A stretch of DNA of 64,000 nt, taken from assembly GCA_963765295.1 (NCBI GenBank), contig CAVXVO010000008.1, positions 62,001 through 126,000 on the forward strand. Direction: 5' to 3'. Shown here in pieces: positions 18,896 through 27,647 of the stretch. The DNA is from PALSA-612 sp963765295 (GTDB taxonomy: Bacteria > Actinomycetota > Thermoleophilia > Gaiellales > Gaiellaceae). The notes under the pieces are model-generated. The model did not search any database and was not told the origin of the DNA. It saw only the letters and a list, made by a program, of their open reading frames with translations. The stretch's first letter is position 1. The number at the start of each line of letters is the position of its first letter. The translations under genes were made by a program, and so were the position numbers.

Positions 18896-19100
18896 CTCCA
18901 ACCCCCTTAACCCACTCAGCCGCCGACCAAACAAACCCGGTGTCGGCCGAAGCCGCCGCGACCCAGTTGCTACGGGAGGTAAACCTGCACGGGACCGATT
19001 CTTGCGACGCCACCACAGGCAGTCTGCGAACACTTCGTTATCGTCCGCACGAGCAGCGTAGCGCGGATTTGACGTGGCCAAGAGGCGTAGTCAACGGTTC

Positions 19101-19120
19101 GCGAGCCATCAGCGGCTCGC
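19101..19120. promoter_or_regulatory. Inverted repeat between divergent genes
   Basis: GCGAGCC, six bases, GGCTCGC forms a perfect 7-bp inverted repeat in the gap between the divergent 90-residue gene and the hydrolase gene. Because both genes point away from it, a regulator-binding site is more likely than a terminator. Confidence 0.3.
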
Positions 19121-19191
19121 AGGTCGTTTGATGGGTGGCAATGATGGTGTCGCAGTTCGATAAGCCGTCGCATAGCTAAGGAGGGGCGACC

Positions 19192-19998
19192 ATGCCGCAG
19201 ATCGAGGCGGACGGGCTCAAGATCAACTACGACGTGCAGGGGGAAGGCGAGCCGCTCCTGCTGATCCCTTACACATCCGCAGACCACGCCTGCTACGCGT
19301 TCCAGTTGCCGGCGTACACCGAGCACTTCAGCTGTATCGCGATTGACCTTCCCGGCTCGGGCGAGAGCGACAAGCCGGCCGGGCCGTACTCGACCGACGG
19401 GTACGCCGATCAGGTTGCCGCCTTCCTTGGTGCGATCGGGGTCGAGCGGGCGCACGTGGCGGGCGTATCACTCGGCGCAGCGGTCGGCATCCACTTGGCC
19501 GCTCGCTATCCGGGCCGTGTGCGCTCGCTTTCGTTGCACAGCTGCTGGAACAAGAGCGATGAGTACCTGAAGATCGTCGTTGAGCAGTGGCGCACGCTCG
19601 CATCGTCGCTGCCGAGTGTCGCCGACGTAGTGATCCAAGGCATCTTCCCCTGGTGCTTCACGCCTGAGATGTACACCGAACGGCCGGCGTTCGTCGACAC
19701 GCTTGCGGACTTCGTGCGCAGCCGCCCCGCCCAGCCCGTGGACGCCTTCCTGGCCCAGACCGACGCGGCCATCACCCACGACGCGAGCGCCGTACTCGGC
19801 GAGATCGACACGCCGACCCTGATCACCTTCGGAGCCCACGACGTCGTCTGCTCTACACGCTTCGCAGAGCCGCTCAACACCGGGATCGCCGGAAGCGAAC
19901 TGACGGTCTTCGACCATCTCTCGCACGCCGGACTGCACGAGGACCCCGAAACATTCAACCGCACGACACTCGACTTCCTGCTACGCCAACGCGCCTAA
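19192..19998 (+). CDS. Alpha/beta-fold hydrolase
   Basis: This 268-residue hydrolase has an AIDLPGSGESDKP segment, the nucleophile elbow AGVSLGAAVG (Ser), the acid in ITFGAHDVVC and the catalytic His in DHLSHAGLHED. The ATG follows a strong AAGGAGG site at 19178-19184. It is cytoplasmic and resembles haloalkane-dehalogenase/esterase-like members. The partner gene and substrate are unclear. Confidence 0.87.
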   Translation: MPQIEADGLKINYDVQGEGEPLLLIPYTSADHACYAFQLPAYTEHFSCIAIDLPGSGESDKPAGPYSTDGYADQVAAFLGAIGVERAHVAGVSLGAAVGIHLAARYPGRVRSLSLHSCWNKSDEYLKIVVEQWRTLASSLPSVADVVIQGIFPWCFTPEMYTERPAFVDTLADFVRSRPAQPVDAFLAQTDAAITHDASAVLGEIDTPTLITFGAHDVVCSTRFAEPLNTGIAGSELTVFDHLSHAGLHEDPETFNRTTLDFLLRQRA

Positions 19999-20028
19999 CA
20001 GCGACGCGATCCCGTGTCCCGACGCTGG

Positions 20029-20763
20029 TCAGGCGGCGAGCGACCGTCGCGCCGTCGACGACTCGAACCGCGTCAGGTACACGGGCGCCGGCGAGCGCAG
20101 GTAGTCCACCACCGCCCGCGCGTCCTTCTCGCAGGGGATGAGCGTCTTCCAGGTCTCGAGATGCTCGGGTCGGTGGAAGTCGCCGCTCGCGACGAACGGA
20201 AGCCGTTCCGCCGCGACCCAGCCGAACGAGTCGTGCCGGTTGAAGAGCTCGAAGCGATCGACCGAACCGGCGAGCTCGCGCCACTCCTCGGCGAAACGAG
20301 CCGTCCCACGGTCTGACCGGACAGCTTCAGCGAGCGGATAGGGATGGGCAGCGACCAGCCCGGCTCCGGCGGCCCGTGCCTCGGCGAGTGCCGCCTCGAT
20401 TCCGGCGTCGACGCCGACGAACGTCTCCAGCCCGACCGCGACCGCGTGCGCCGCCAGCCGCGGATCCTCGTGGCAGTAGGTGAGCTCGAGCCCCGGCACG
20501 AGCAGCAGGTCGTAGAGCCAGCGCGCCCGGGCGCCCTCGAGCCGGATCGCATCCAGGTACGAGCCGTGGCTTCCGGCATGAACGTGGCTGGGGCTGCCCT
20601 CGAGCCAGGGATCGACGCTGCGCACGCAGTGGTCGGTGACGCACAACACGTCGAACCCGTGCCGGCCATAGAGATCGACGAGCTCCCTCAGCGCCAGCTC
20701 GCCGTCGCTGAACGTGGTGTGCGCGTGCAACTCGCACAAGAGACCAGCACGTCCATACGCCAT
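20029..20763 (-). CDS. PHP-domain metal-dependent phosphoesterase
   Basis: This 244-residue protein opens with CELHAHTTFSDGELALREL, the PHP metal-binding motif. It continues with VTDHCVRSVDP, VPGLELTYCHEDPRLAAHAV, VAAHPYPL and VASGDFHRPEHL, giving the expected set of metal ligands. PHP enzymes hydrolyse phosphate esters such as histidinol phosphate or nucleotides; the true substrate here is unknown. It converges with the hydrolase gene. Confidence 0.87.
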   Translation of the reverse strand: MAYGRAGLLCELHAHTTFSDGELALRELVDLYGRHGFDVLCVTDHCVRSVDPWLEGSPSHVHAGSHGSYLDAIRLEGARARWLYDLLLVPGLELTYCHEDPRLAAHAVAVGLETFVGVDAGIEAALAEARAAGAGLVAAHPYPLAEAVRSDRGTARFAEEWRELAGSVDRFELFNRHDSFGWVAAERLPFVASGDFHRPEHLETWKTLIPCEKDARAVVDYLRSPAPVYLTRFESSTARRSLAA

Positions 20764-20851
20764 CGCAACTCAGTTTGCCCAGCCGTCCGCCAAATCCTGG
20801 CCACAAACTGGTGAGCGACCGGGATCGATCCGGCACGACGACGCCGAGCGC

Positions 20852-21031
20852 TCAGCTCACGATCGGCTCGTCCTCCGGGATCGGAGCCGGTGGTGCCAAC
20901 TCTCCGATGAGCTCCTGGACCCGCCGGTCGATCTCGTCCCTGATCCGTCTGACCTCCTCGAGGTCGGCGCCGACTGGATCGCCGACCCGCCAGTCCTCGT
21001 GACGGCTCCCGGCCGGTTCAAGTCCGGGCAT
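20852..21031 (-). pseudogene. C-terminal remnant of arsenate reductase / LMW protein-tyrosine-phosphatase family
   Basis: A 59-residue frame begins MPGLEPAGSRHEDWRVGDPV, continues GADLEEVRRIRDEIDRRVQE and ends near EDEPIVS. The pattern of DW, DP, G.DLEEVRRIRDEI closely matches the last third of thioredoxin-type ArsC and LMW-PTP proteins. The catalytic CXXXXXR loop and the core of the enzyme are absent, and a TAG lies just upstream in frame. It is therefore a remnant. The rest of 20764-21255 shows nothing else recognisable. Confidence 0.6.
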
Positions 21032-21255
21032 CGCGTCATGCTCCTAGACGCTGCGGGCGCTGCGGCTGGCCGAGGGTATTTCGCGGAGAGGGCCAGCACC
21101 CCCGCGCCGTAATGTCGTTCGTCCAGCCGGGCAGGGTCTGCTCGTGTGGTGGGTCGCGATTCGCGCTAGAAAACGACAATCGACCGGCGACGCCGACCTT
21201 GACGTCGACCGATCGGTGGACGCCGATTCGCATGAGAGCGGTTTAGGGTCAAACT

Positions 21256-22431
21256 GTGAATGCCTGGCGGCCGCGGGATCACCGCCGGGGACGAAATCGG
21301 GGCCGGTCGCACCCAGCCGAGTTTGTGTGCCTGATTGCTGTCGGCCTGGCCGGCATGTGTTTGGCGGTGACGGCCGGGGCGGCGCCCACGCCCTCGCCGC
21401 AGGGCGCCGCACGTCCGGAAGCCCGCCTCTCGGTGGTGCGCAGAGGCTTCCCTGCCGTCAACTCGCCCTGCGACCGTTCGAACTCAGGGCCGCTGAGCTA
21501 CGGCTGGCCGGTGAAGCCGTTTCGGCGGCAGCATCCGATCCGCGGCTACTTCGGCGACCCGCGCACGATCGGGTTCGAGCAGCTCGGCACCGACGGGCCT
21601 CGGAGCCCCGGCTCGTTCACGTTCCACAACGGCGTCGATATCTACGCCCCGGACGGCACCGCCGTCTATCCCGTCGTCTCTGGACTGGCTCACATCAAGA
21701 GCGGAGACGAGGTGAGCGTCACGATCGGTGACGGCCGCACGTTCCAGTACTTCCACATCGCGCCGGTTGTCACTCCGGGTGAATCCGTGAGCGCATACCG
21801 AACGGTGCTCGGCTATGTGAGGGCTCCGTGGCAGCACGTGCATCTGACCGAGATCGACGACTTCCGCGCCCACAATCCGCTCGACCCGGGCCATCTCGAG
21901 CCCTACCTCGACCACACGGTGCCGATCATCAAGCAGCTCTCCTTTACCGCTTCCGACGATCGGAGCCTCGACCCGCGACATCTTCACGGCTCCGTTTCGA
22001 TGGTCGCCGACGCCTCCGACACAACTGCGCTGCCCGTCCCGGGCCATTGGCTCGGCTTCCCCGTCACACCCGCCTTCGTCGCCTTCCGGCTCCTCTCTTC
22101 TCGCGGCGTCGTAATCAAGAGCCGGGTCGCGGCGGACTTTCGCTTTCGGGAGCCCTTGAACCGCGACTTCTGGAGTCTGTATGCCGAGGGCACCTACCAG
22201 AACTTCCCCGACTTCGTCGATCGTTTCTACTGGCACCTCCCGGGCCGCTACCTGTTCAACTTGACGGCGACGCCGCTCGACACCCGACGACTCCGGAACG
22301 GCAGCTACCAAGTCACCGTTGTCGCAGCGGACGCGTGCGGCAACAAGAGCACGGCGACCGAAAGAATCATCATCGACAACACCAAGATCGCACGTACCGT
22401 CTCCAGACAGAGGCGGACGAAACAGACCTAA
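21256..22431 (+). CDS. Secreted M23-like (LytM-fold) protein
   Basis: This 391-residue protein has an N-terminal membrane anchor or signal (PAEFVCLIAVGLAGMCLAVT) and a duplicated-hybrid-motif domain with FTFHNGVDIYAPDGTAVYPV and QHVHLTEID, the places of the M23 metal ligands. A long C-terminal beta-rich region (about 230-380, ending IIIDNTKIA) follows. The canonical HXXXD of M23 is altered to HNGVD and the HXH is HVH, so zinc binding is plausible. It would act on the cell wall or as a structural LytM-fold protein. Confidence 0.78.
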   Translation: MNAWRPRDHRRGRNRGRSHPAEFVCLIAVGLAGMCLAVTAGAAPTPSPQGAARPEARLSVVRRGFPAVNSPCDRSNSGPLSYGWPVKPFRRQHPIRGYFGDPRTIGFEQLGTDGPRSPGSFTFHNGVDIYAPDGTAVYPVVSGLAHIKSGDEVSVTIGDGRTFQYFHIAPVVTPGESVSAYRTVLGYVRAPWQHVHLTEIDDFRAHNPLDPGHLEPYLDHTVPIIKQLSFTASDDRSLDPRHLHGSVSMVADASDTTALPVPGHWLGFPVTPAFVAFRLLSSRGVVIKSRVAADFRFREPLNRDFWSLYAEGTYQNFPDFVDRFYWHLPGRYLFNLTATPLDTRRLRNGSYQVTVVAADACGNKSTATERIIIDNTKIARTVSRQRRTKQT

Positions 22432-22619
22432 AGAAGGCGTCATCAGCGAAATGCGCCACCCCCGTGTCACCGGTCGTTGGGGAGCCCGGTCGATCGCCAG
22501 GCGATATATCACGACAACGGCGCGATATTCGCTCGACACGGCCGGCGAGGCTTGGAGCTGCTGCGAAGTGGTGGACGGCGCGGGTCCCGCGTCGCGTAAT
22601 TGCTCGCATCCTCGTTACA

Positions 22620-22647
22620 CGAGTCTACGACCACGCAAGTAGACTCG
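22620..22647. promoter_or_regulatory. 9-bp-arm palindrome just before the GrdB-like gene
   Basis: CGAGTCTAC, ten bases, GTAGACTCG is a perfect inverted repeat ending about 13 bp before the likely start codon. Its position would allow a repressor to block transcription or translation start. The preceding gap from 22432 shows no gene. Confidence 0.45.
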
Positions 22648-22660
22648 CCCACGCTTGCGC

Positions 22661-23585
22661 ATGGGGTCTCTCCCCGGCACCGACTTCGCTCACGCGGCGG
22701 AGGCGCCGATCGACTACATGCGGCGCACACGCGACTGGTACCTGGCGCTCGGCTACGACAACCCGTATCAGTGGGCTCACTTCCGCGATGTCCCGTTTCA
22801 ACCGTTAAGGAAGCCTCTGAGCCAATCGCGCGTCACGCTGATCACCACCGCCGCGCCCTACCAAGCGGACAAGGGCGACCAAGGCCCAGGCGCGCCCTAC
22901 AACGCGCAGGCGAAGTTCTTCTCCGTGTACCCCGGCGACACCGCCACCGATCACGACCTCCGCATCGCGCATGTCGCGATCGACCGAAAGCACACCAGCA
23001 TGGACGACAGCGGCACCTGGTTCCCGCTGCCGGCCCTCCGAGACGTCGCCTCATCCGGGCGAGTACAGCTCGCTCGCCGCTTCCACGGCGCACCCACCAA
23101 CCGCAGCCAGCGGCAGACAATCAACATCGACGCCGCCGAGATGCTCGCGCGCTGCTTAGAAGACGATGTGGACGCCGCCGTCCTCGTACCCAACTGCCCC
23201 GTGTGCCACCAGAGCGTCAGCCTGATCGCGCGCCACCTCGAAGCCAACGGCATCTCCACCCTCGTCATGGGCTGCGCGAAGGACATCGTCGAGCACTGCG
23301 GCGTTCCCAGGTTCCTCTTCAGCGACTTCCCCCTAGGAAACAGCGCCGGCCGGCCGAAACGACCCCGCATCGCAGACCTTGGCACTCGAGCTCGCCCTGC
23401 GCCTACTCGAGACTGCCTCCAAGCCGCGCACCACCCTTCAATCACCGGTGCAATGGAGCGACAGCACTGCATGGAAGCTCGATAACTGCAACGCCGAACA
23501 GCTAAGCCCGCAACAGCTCAAGTCCCTGCGCGCAGAAACCGACCGAGCAAGAGAAACAGCACGCGCGATACGCGAGGCAGTCTGA
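22661..23585 (+). CDS. GrdB-like (glycine/betaine reductase component B family) protein with apparent frameshift
   Basis: The main frame matches the GrdB-related family: YLALGYDNPYQWAHFRDVPF, RVTLITTAAPYQADKGDQ, GDTATDHDLRIAHVAIDRKH, VLVPNCPVCHQSVSLIARHL, VMGCAKDIVEHCGVPRFLFS and DFPLGNSAGRP. The family-type C-terminus (LELALRLLETASKPRTTLQS, WKLDNCNAEQLS) continues in another frame from about 23378; skipping one base joins them to about 308 residues. True GrdB uses selenocysteine; here the CXXC-type site has ordinary cysteines and no in-frame TGA. No GrdA or GrdC partner is present, so a role other than Stickland glycine reduction is likely. Confidence 0.75.
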
Positions 23586-23658
23586 CCACGTAACCCGGCA
23601 CCACGAGCGCGCAACCGTCCCGAGAGTGACCGCGCATCGAATGGTGGATACTCGCTCG

Positions 23659-24285
23659 ATGGCACGGTTCGTGCTCGTGCACGGAGGCTGGCACGGCGGC
23701 TGGTGTTTCCGCTGGCTTGCCGAGGAACTCGAGGATCGCGGTCATGAGGTCGCGACTCCCGACCTGCCCTGCGAGGAGGTCGGGCTAACGCCGCTCGACT
23801 ATGCCCGTGAGGTCGGGCCGCAGCCGGACGCGATCGTCGTCGGCCATTCGCTCGGCGGATTCACGATCCGACACATCGAGGCCCGCGCTCGCGTCTATCT
23901 CGCGGCGCTTCCTCCACTCGAGCGCGCGGAGATCGACGAGTGCTTCGCCGAGGGTTTCGGCGGAGCAGTGCGCGACACCCGCGACCGCTCCTACTGGCCG
24001 GATGCGAACACGGCTGCGGCGCGAATGTATCCCGACTGTTCGCGCACGCAGTCCGACTGGGCCTTCGCGCAGCTCCGCCGCCAGGCGCGACTTGAACCGA
24101 TACCCGCACCGTTCGGCCGTGGCGACGTCGTCATTGCGACCCTGCGGGATGCCGCGGTCGACCCTGACTGGCAGATTCGCACGGCCCGCACCTACGGCGC
24201 GCGTGTGATCGAGCTCGACTCCGGCCATTCGCCGTTCCTCACCCAGCCAGACGAGCTCGCAGACATACTCAGCTCGCTCGCCTGA
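23659..24285 (+). CDS. Small alpha/beta hydrolase (EstC/SABP2-like esterase)
   Basis: This protein of about 208 residues starts MARFVLVHGGWHGGWCFRWL, typical of the esterase group with an HGGWHG oxyanion region. It has the nucleophile in VVGHSLGGFT and the His in ELDSGHSPFLTQPDELADIL. The start at 23659 was preferred over an upstream frame extension at 23626. It is cytoplasmic. It lies between the GrdB-like and LLM-flavin genes, all on the same strand. Confidence 0.85.
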   Translation: MARFVLVHGGWHGGWCFRWLAEELEDRGHEVATPDLPCEEVGLTPLDYAREVGPQPDAIVVGHSLGGFTIRHIEARARVYLAALPPLERAEIDECFAEGFGGAVRDTRDRSYWPDANTAAARMYPDCSRTQSDWAFAQLRRQARLEPIPAPFGRGDVVIATLRDAAVDPDWQIRTARTYGARVIELDSGHSPFLTQPDELADILSSLA

Positions 24286-24324
24286 GCTTCAGCGTGCCAA
24301 GGCGTTGTGAGCGAGGATGGGTGT

Positions 24325-25350
24325 GTGAAGAAGATCGGGTTCTTGTCTTTCGGTCACTGGTCGGCGTCGCCGTCGTCGCAGGTGCGTTCCGCCTCGGATT
24401 CGCTGATCCAGTCGCTCGAACTGGCCGTCGCCGCCGAGGAGCTGGGCGCCGACGGGGCGTACTTCCGAGTGCACCACTTCGCACGGCAACTCGGGTCGCC
24501 GTTCCCCCTGCTCGCAGCGATCGGCGCGCGGACGTCGAGGATCGAGATCGGCACCGCCGTCATCGACATGCGCTACGAGAACCCGCTCTACATGGTCGAG
24601 GACGCCGGAGCGGCCGACCTCCTCGCCGGCGGTCGGCTGCAGCTCGGCATCAGCCGTGGGTCACCGGAACAGGTGATCGACGGCTGGCGCTACTTCGGCT
24701 ACCAGCCGGCCGAGGGCGAAACCGACGCCGACATGGCCCGCCGCCACACCACCGTCTTCCTCGAGATCCTCGCAGGAGAGGGATTCGCCCAACCGAACCC
24801 GCGGCCGATGTTCCCCAACCCGCCGGGCCTTCTCACCGTCGAGCCGTACTCGCCGGGGTTGCGCGATCGGATCTGGTGGGGCGCCGGATCGGCCACGACC
24901 GCCGCCTGGGCGGCCACGCTCGGCATGAACCTGATGAGCTCGACCCTGGTCGACGACGACGCGAGCGGTGACCCGTTCCACGTCGCCCAGGCCAGGCACA
25001 TCAACGCCTTCCGCGCGGCGTGGAAAGAAGCCGGGCATGAGCGCGAGCCGCGCGTCTCCGTCAGCCGTAGCATCTTCGCGCTCGTCAGCGATCTCGACCG
25101 CAGGTACTTCGGTCAGGGCACCGAAGACGGCGACCACGTCGGCTACATCGACGCGACCACACGGGCGATCTTCGGCCGCACATACGCCGCCGAACCCGAC
25201 GTGCTCATCGGCCAACTCGCCGCGGACGAGGCGATTGCCGCCGCCGACACGCTGCTACTCACCGTGCCGAACCAGCTCGGCGTCGACTACAACACCCACG
25301 CCATCGAAAGCATCCTCAAGTACGTCGCCCCCCAACTCGGCTGGCGCTGA
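24325..25350 (+). CDS. LLM-class (luciferase-like) flavin-dependent oxidoreductase
   Basis: This protein of about 341 residues starts KKIGFLSFGHW after a GTG at 24325; an earlier GTG at 24307 would add six residues. It has the bacterial-luciferase-like barrel pattern: LAVAAEELGADGAYFRVHHF, IEIGTAVIDMRYENPLYMVE, DLLAGGRLQLGISRGSPEQV and a C-terminal TLLLTVPNQLGVDYNTHAIE. Such enzymes use F420 or FMN. Substrate is unknown; it may act with the adjacent esterase and GrdB-like protein in degradation of some small molecule. Confidence 0.87.
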   Translation: MKKIGFLSFGHWSASPSSQVRSASDSLIQSLELAVAAEELGADGAYFRVHHFARQLGSPFPLLAAIGARTSRIEIGTAVIDMRYENPLYMVEDAGAADLLAGGRLQLGISRGSPEQVIDGWRYFGYQPAEGETDADMARRHTTVFLEILAGEGFAQPNPRPMFPNPPGLLTVEPYSPGLRDRIWWGAGSATTAAWAATLGMNLMSSTLVDDDASGDPFHVAQARHINAFRAAWKEAGHEREPRVSVSRSIFALVSDLDRRYFGQGTEDGDHVGYIDATTRAIFGRTYAAEPDVLIGQLAADEAIAAADTLLLTVPNQLGVDYNTHAIESILKYVAPQLGWR

Positions 25351-25365
25351 ATCGCTCTGACAAAG

Positions 25366-25383
25366 GGACTGGTTCGAGCGAAA
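25366..25383. repeat. Copy 1 of an 18-bp direct repeat flanking the glycosyltransferase
   Basis: GGACTGGTTCGAGCGAAA occurs here and again at 26904-26921, on either side of the glycosyltransferase gene. A weaker hairpin (GGGCAG and CTGCCC arms, about 25391-25421) lies beside this copy. The surrounding gap 25384-25638 shows no gene. Confidence 0.6.
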
Positions 25384-25638
25384 GCAAGCAGGGCAGGAGG
25401 CGAGCGTGCTCCGGTCTGCCCACCGACATCCGGATGCGAGCACCGTAGGCTAATGCGTCCTCGACTCTGAGTCCGGACACGAGGCAGATGACATCCTCCC
25501 GTGCCCGACCTCCCCAGCCTCGAACTTGGCCAGGGAAGACGATCGACCTCCCGCGTTACCGGTGTGCGTCCCTGTGTGAACGGTGCGCAGATGCCCTGTA
25601 GCTAGGCGCGAGACCGGCCTGCTCCTGCCCGGCCCCAG

Positions 25639-26844
25639 TCACGCAGCGAGTATCGGTTGGGTCTCGGTGGCGAGGCGTTGGAGCAGTGTCACGGCATGCT
25701 CCGGCCCTGGCAGTAGGGACATCTCATGGCGTATCTGCTCAGCATTTGACCGGTAGGTGGGGCTGCCAAGCACTGCGCGCACCGAGTCATGAATGGTCTT
25801 CGGTGTTCGTTGCCGGTACTGGATCACCTCGGCAACGCCGAGCGCTGCGCAGCGTCGCGCGTTGACTGGTTGGTCGGCGTCGATTGGAATCGCGACCATC
25901 GGCAGGCCGCAACTGAGTGCGGCTGTCACTGTGCTGAAACCGGCATGGGTGATCACGAGATCGCAGTGAGGCAGCAGCAGGCTTTGCGGGACATAGCGCT
26001 CGATGTGAACATTTTCGGTTTGCGGGCCGAACTCGGCGGGATCCCGATCGCGGCCGATCGTCAGGACGACGTTTATCGGTTCGTCGCGCAGTCCATCCAG
26101 GATCGCCTCGAACAGACCTGGCGTCCGGGTGTTGAACACGGTGCCCAACGTCGCGTAGACAGTGGGCTGGTCGGGCAGATCTTCGACCCACGTCGGCAGC
26201 CCCTCGCCTCCAGACTGGCTGAACGGAACCGGGCGGAGCAGATGAGCGGTTGGTGCGAGCGGCAGAGCTGGATCGTGGAACCCTGGCGGCTCAAACGCGA
26301 GATGAAGGTAGCGAAAAAGCATCGAAACATCCGAGTCAGGATCAAGGCCGTACTCGGCGCGCAATCGAGCCATCTGTTCGCCGACCAGACGCCGCTCGGA
26401 GTAGGTGGACAGCATCGTGTTGCTTCGCACCGAGGCATGCGGGATCCCGAGCACTTCAGCCGCGACGCAGCCACCAAACTCTGCGACCTCACGTACGATC
26501 ACATCCGGGCGCCAGTCCTCCGCAATCGCAAGCAGGTCGGGGACCATCAGCTCCGCATACAGACCCGCAAACAACTCGCGAATCCGAAACAGGGTGCGGG
26601 CGGGACCGTCCAGCGGAAGAGCCTCGAGCTCGGCCTGCAGACGCGCGTACTGCTCATCCGAAACGTCACGTTGCCGGTCAAACCCCGCTGAAACCGCCCG
26701 AAAGCCGCTCCCCTCGACACTCGCGTGAGCGCTAGGCGCCGTGGCAACCAAGACGTCATGGCCGGCGGATTCCAACGCCCGCGCCACCGGCACCAGAGGA
26801 TGGAAATGCCCGGCCCCCGGAAGCGACGTGAACAAGAACCGCAT
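25639..26844 (-). CDS. GT1-family (MGT/UGT-like) glycosyltransferase
   Basis: This 401-residue GT-B glycosyltransferase has the N-terminal acceptor domain MRFLFTSLPGAGHFHPLVPV and the C-terminal nucleotide-sugar domain with TVYATLGTVFNT, HIERYVPQSLLLPHCDLVIT, THAGFSTVTAALSCGLPMVA and IPIDADQPVNARRCAALGVA, typical of macrolide and other natural-product glycosyltransferases. The ATG at 26842-26844 was chosen over a TTG one codon upstream. No biosynthetic gene cluster surrounds it. It is bounded by an 18-bp direct repeat. Confidence 0.9.
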   Translation of the reverse strand: MRFLFTSLPGAGHFHPLVPVARALESAGHDVLVATAPSAHASVEGSGFRAVSAGFDRQRDVSDEQYARLQAELEALPLDGPARTLFRIRELFAGLYAELMVPDLLAIAEDWRPDVIVREVAEFGGCVAAEVLGIPHASVRSNTMLSTYSERRLVGEQMARLRAEYGLDPDSDVSMLFRYLHLAFEPPGFHDPALPLAPTAHLLRPVPFSQSGGEGLPTWVEDLPDQPTVYATLGTVFNTRTPGLFEAILDGLRDEPINVVLTIGRDRDPAEFGPQTENVHIERYVPQSLLLPHCDLVITHAGFSTVTAALSCGLPMVAIPIDADQPVNARRCAALGVAEVIQYRQRTPKTIHDSVRAVLGSPTYRSNAEQIRHEMSLLPGPEHAVTLLQRLATETQPILAA

Positions 26845-26903
26845 CAACCGTTCCTATCAAACGAACCGCGACCAGGCTGTCGCACTTCCCGCATTCCGCG
26901 ACA

Positions 26904-26921
26904 GGACTGGTTCGAGCGAAA
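26904..26921. repeat. Copy 2 of the 18-bp direct repeat
   Basis: This is identical to 25366-25383. It lies directly beyond a strong terminator hairpin (26930-26958), and its complement begins with the T-run of that terminator (TTTCGCTCG). Confidence 0.6.
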
Positions 26922-26929
26922 AGCACGCT

Positions 26930-26958
26930 GGAGGGAGGGCCGCGGGGACCCTCCCTCC
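26930..26958 (-). terminator. Rho-independent terminator after the substrate-binding-protein remnant
   Basis: A 10-bp perfect stem (GGAGGGAGGG with CCCTCCCTCC, nine-base loop) begins 13 bases after the stop of the remnant at 26972 and is followed on the minus strand by a short TTTT. It probably belonged to the lost ABC substrate-binding gene. Confidence 0.7.
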
Positions 26959-26971
26959 GTGGTTCAGGACA

Positions 26972-27165
26972 TCAGCCGACTGAGAGAGCGTTGAAGGCGG
27001 GCTCCCCGAAGTAGTTCGAGTAGATGTAGTTGTGCACTTTCGACGACACGAGGAAATTGTCGTTGACGATCGCGTACGGAACCCATGGCGCGTACTTGTT
27101 CATGATCGTGTAGTCGAGCTTTTGGTACGCCCGCCCAAGCCATCGCCTGCTCGCGCGTCGCTCCG
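26972..27165 (-). pseudogene. C-terminal remnant of an ABC transporter substrate-binding protein
   Basis: One minus-strand frame reads AYQKLDYTIMNKYAPWVPYA, then IVNDNFLVSSKVHNYIYSNY and FGEPAFNALSVG before a TGA. This is the usual ending of family-5 (oligopeptide type) solute-binding proteins of actinobacteria. Only about 60 residues remain; the upstream sequence changes into an ArsR-type regulator in another frame. It is followed by an intact terminator. Confidence 0.6.
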
Positions 27166-27189
27166 TGGGGGCCGTCGCGCGTGAGCCCG

Positions 27190-27500
27190 AATCCCTCTCG
27201 GATCGCCTGCGCCGGAAGCCGGTCTATCCCCGCTAGCTGGTCGCCGAGCGCTCTTGCATCCTCACCCGCGTGCAGGAGGAACAGGTCAGGAACCGGCTGC
27301 GCGAAGACGAAAGCGAAGGAATCGATACGACGCCGCAACCGCCGGTCGAGCGAGCGCATACCCCGCACCCAGCCGTGCCGCAACGCGTGCTCCCTCGGCC
27401 TGACGAGGACGTGGAGGCTCGTCAGGCACTCGACGAGGGGCGAGTACTCGAACGCGATGCAGTCGGCCGGTCGGGGCGAGGTGAGCCGAAACCGAATCAT
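27190..27500 (-). pseudogene. 5' remnant of an ArsR-type regulator with DUF5937-like N-terminus
   Basis: From ATG 27498-27500 the frame reads MIRFRLTSPRPADCIAFEYS, PLVECLTSLHVLVRPREHAL and RHGWVRGMRSLDRRLRR, matching the start of ArsR/SmtB-family proteins that carry an N-terminal DUF5937-type domain. The family match fades after about 100 residues, and the DNA-binding domain is missing; the frame then runs into sequence derived from the substrate-binding-protein scrap. A truncated, probably dead gene. Confidence 0.5.
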
Positions 27501-27550
27501 GTCGGATCCGACGCGATACGTCGCGGAATGTTGGCCCGCGGGCGTGGCCC

Positions 27551-27625
27551 GTCAATCGCATGTGCGAGCGCCGGCACGATCACGAATCCGCCTCCGACCC
27601 CGAAAGACCCGTGAGCAACCCGGTC
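27551..27625 (-). pseudogene. Remnant of a TauE/SafE-type membrane permease
   Basis: Two adjacent minus-strand frames give ATGLLTG and then FGVGGGFVIVPALAHAID. Joined, they make the conserved GLLTGFFGVGGGFVIVPAL block of the sulfite-exporter TauE/SafE family. Nothing else of the family is present on either side. The shift inside the motif shows decay. Confidence 0.5.
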
Positions 27626-27647
27626 GCGGCGCCCGGGACTGCGACGC

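Noticed and set aside
22661..23585. Selenoprotein reading of the GrdB-like gene
   Set aside because: No in-frame TGA occurs at the active-site region, ordinary cysteines are present, and no SECIS-like element or sel gene was seen.
25639..26844. Natural-product biosynthetic cluster around the glycosyltransferase
   Set aside because: No polyketide, peptide or terpene synthase genes and no sugar-nucleotide genes are nearby.
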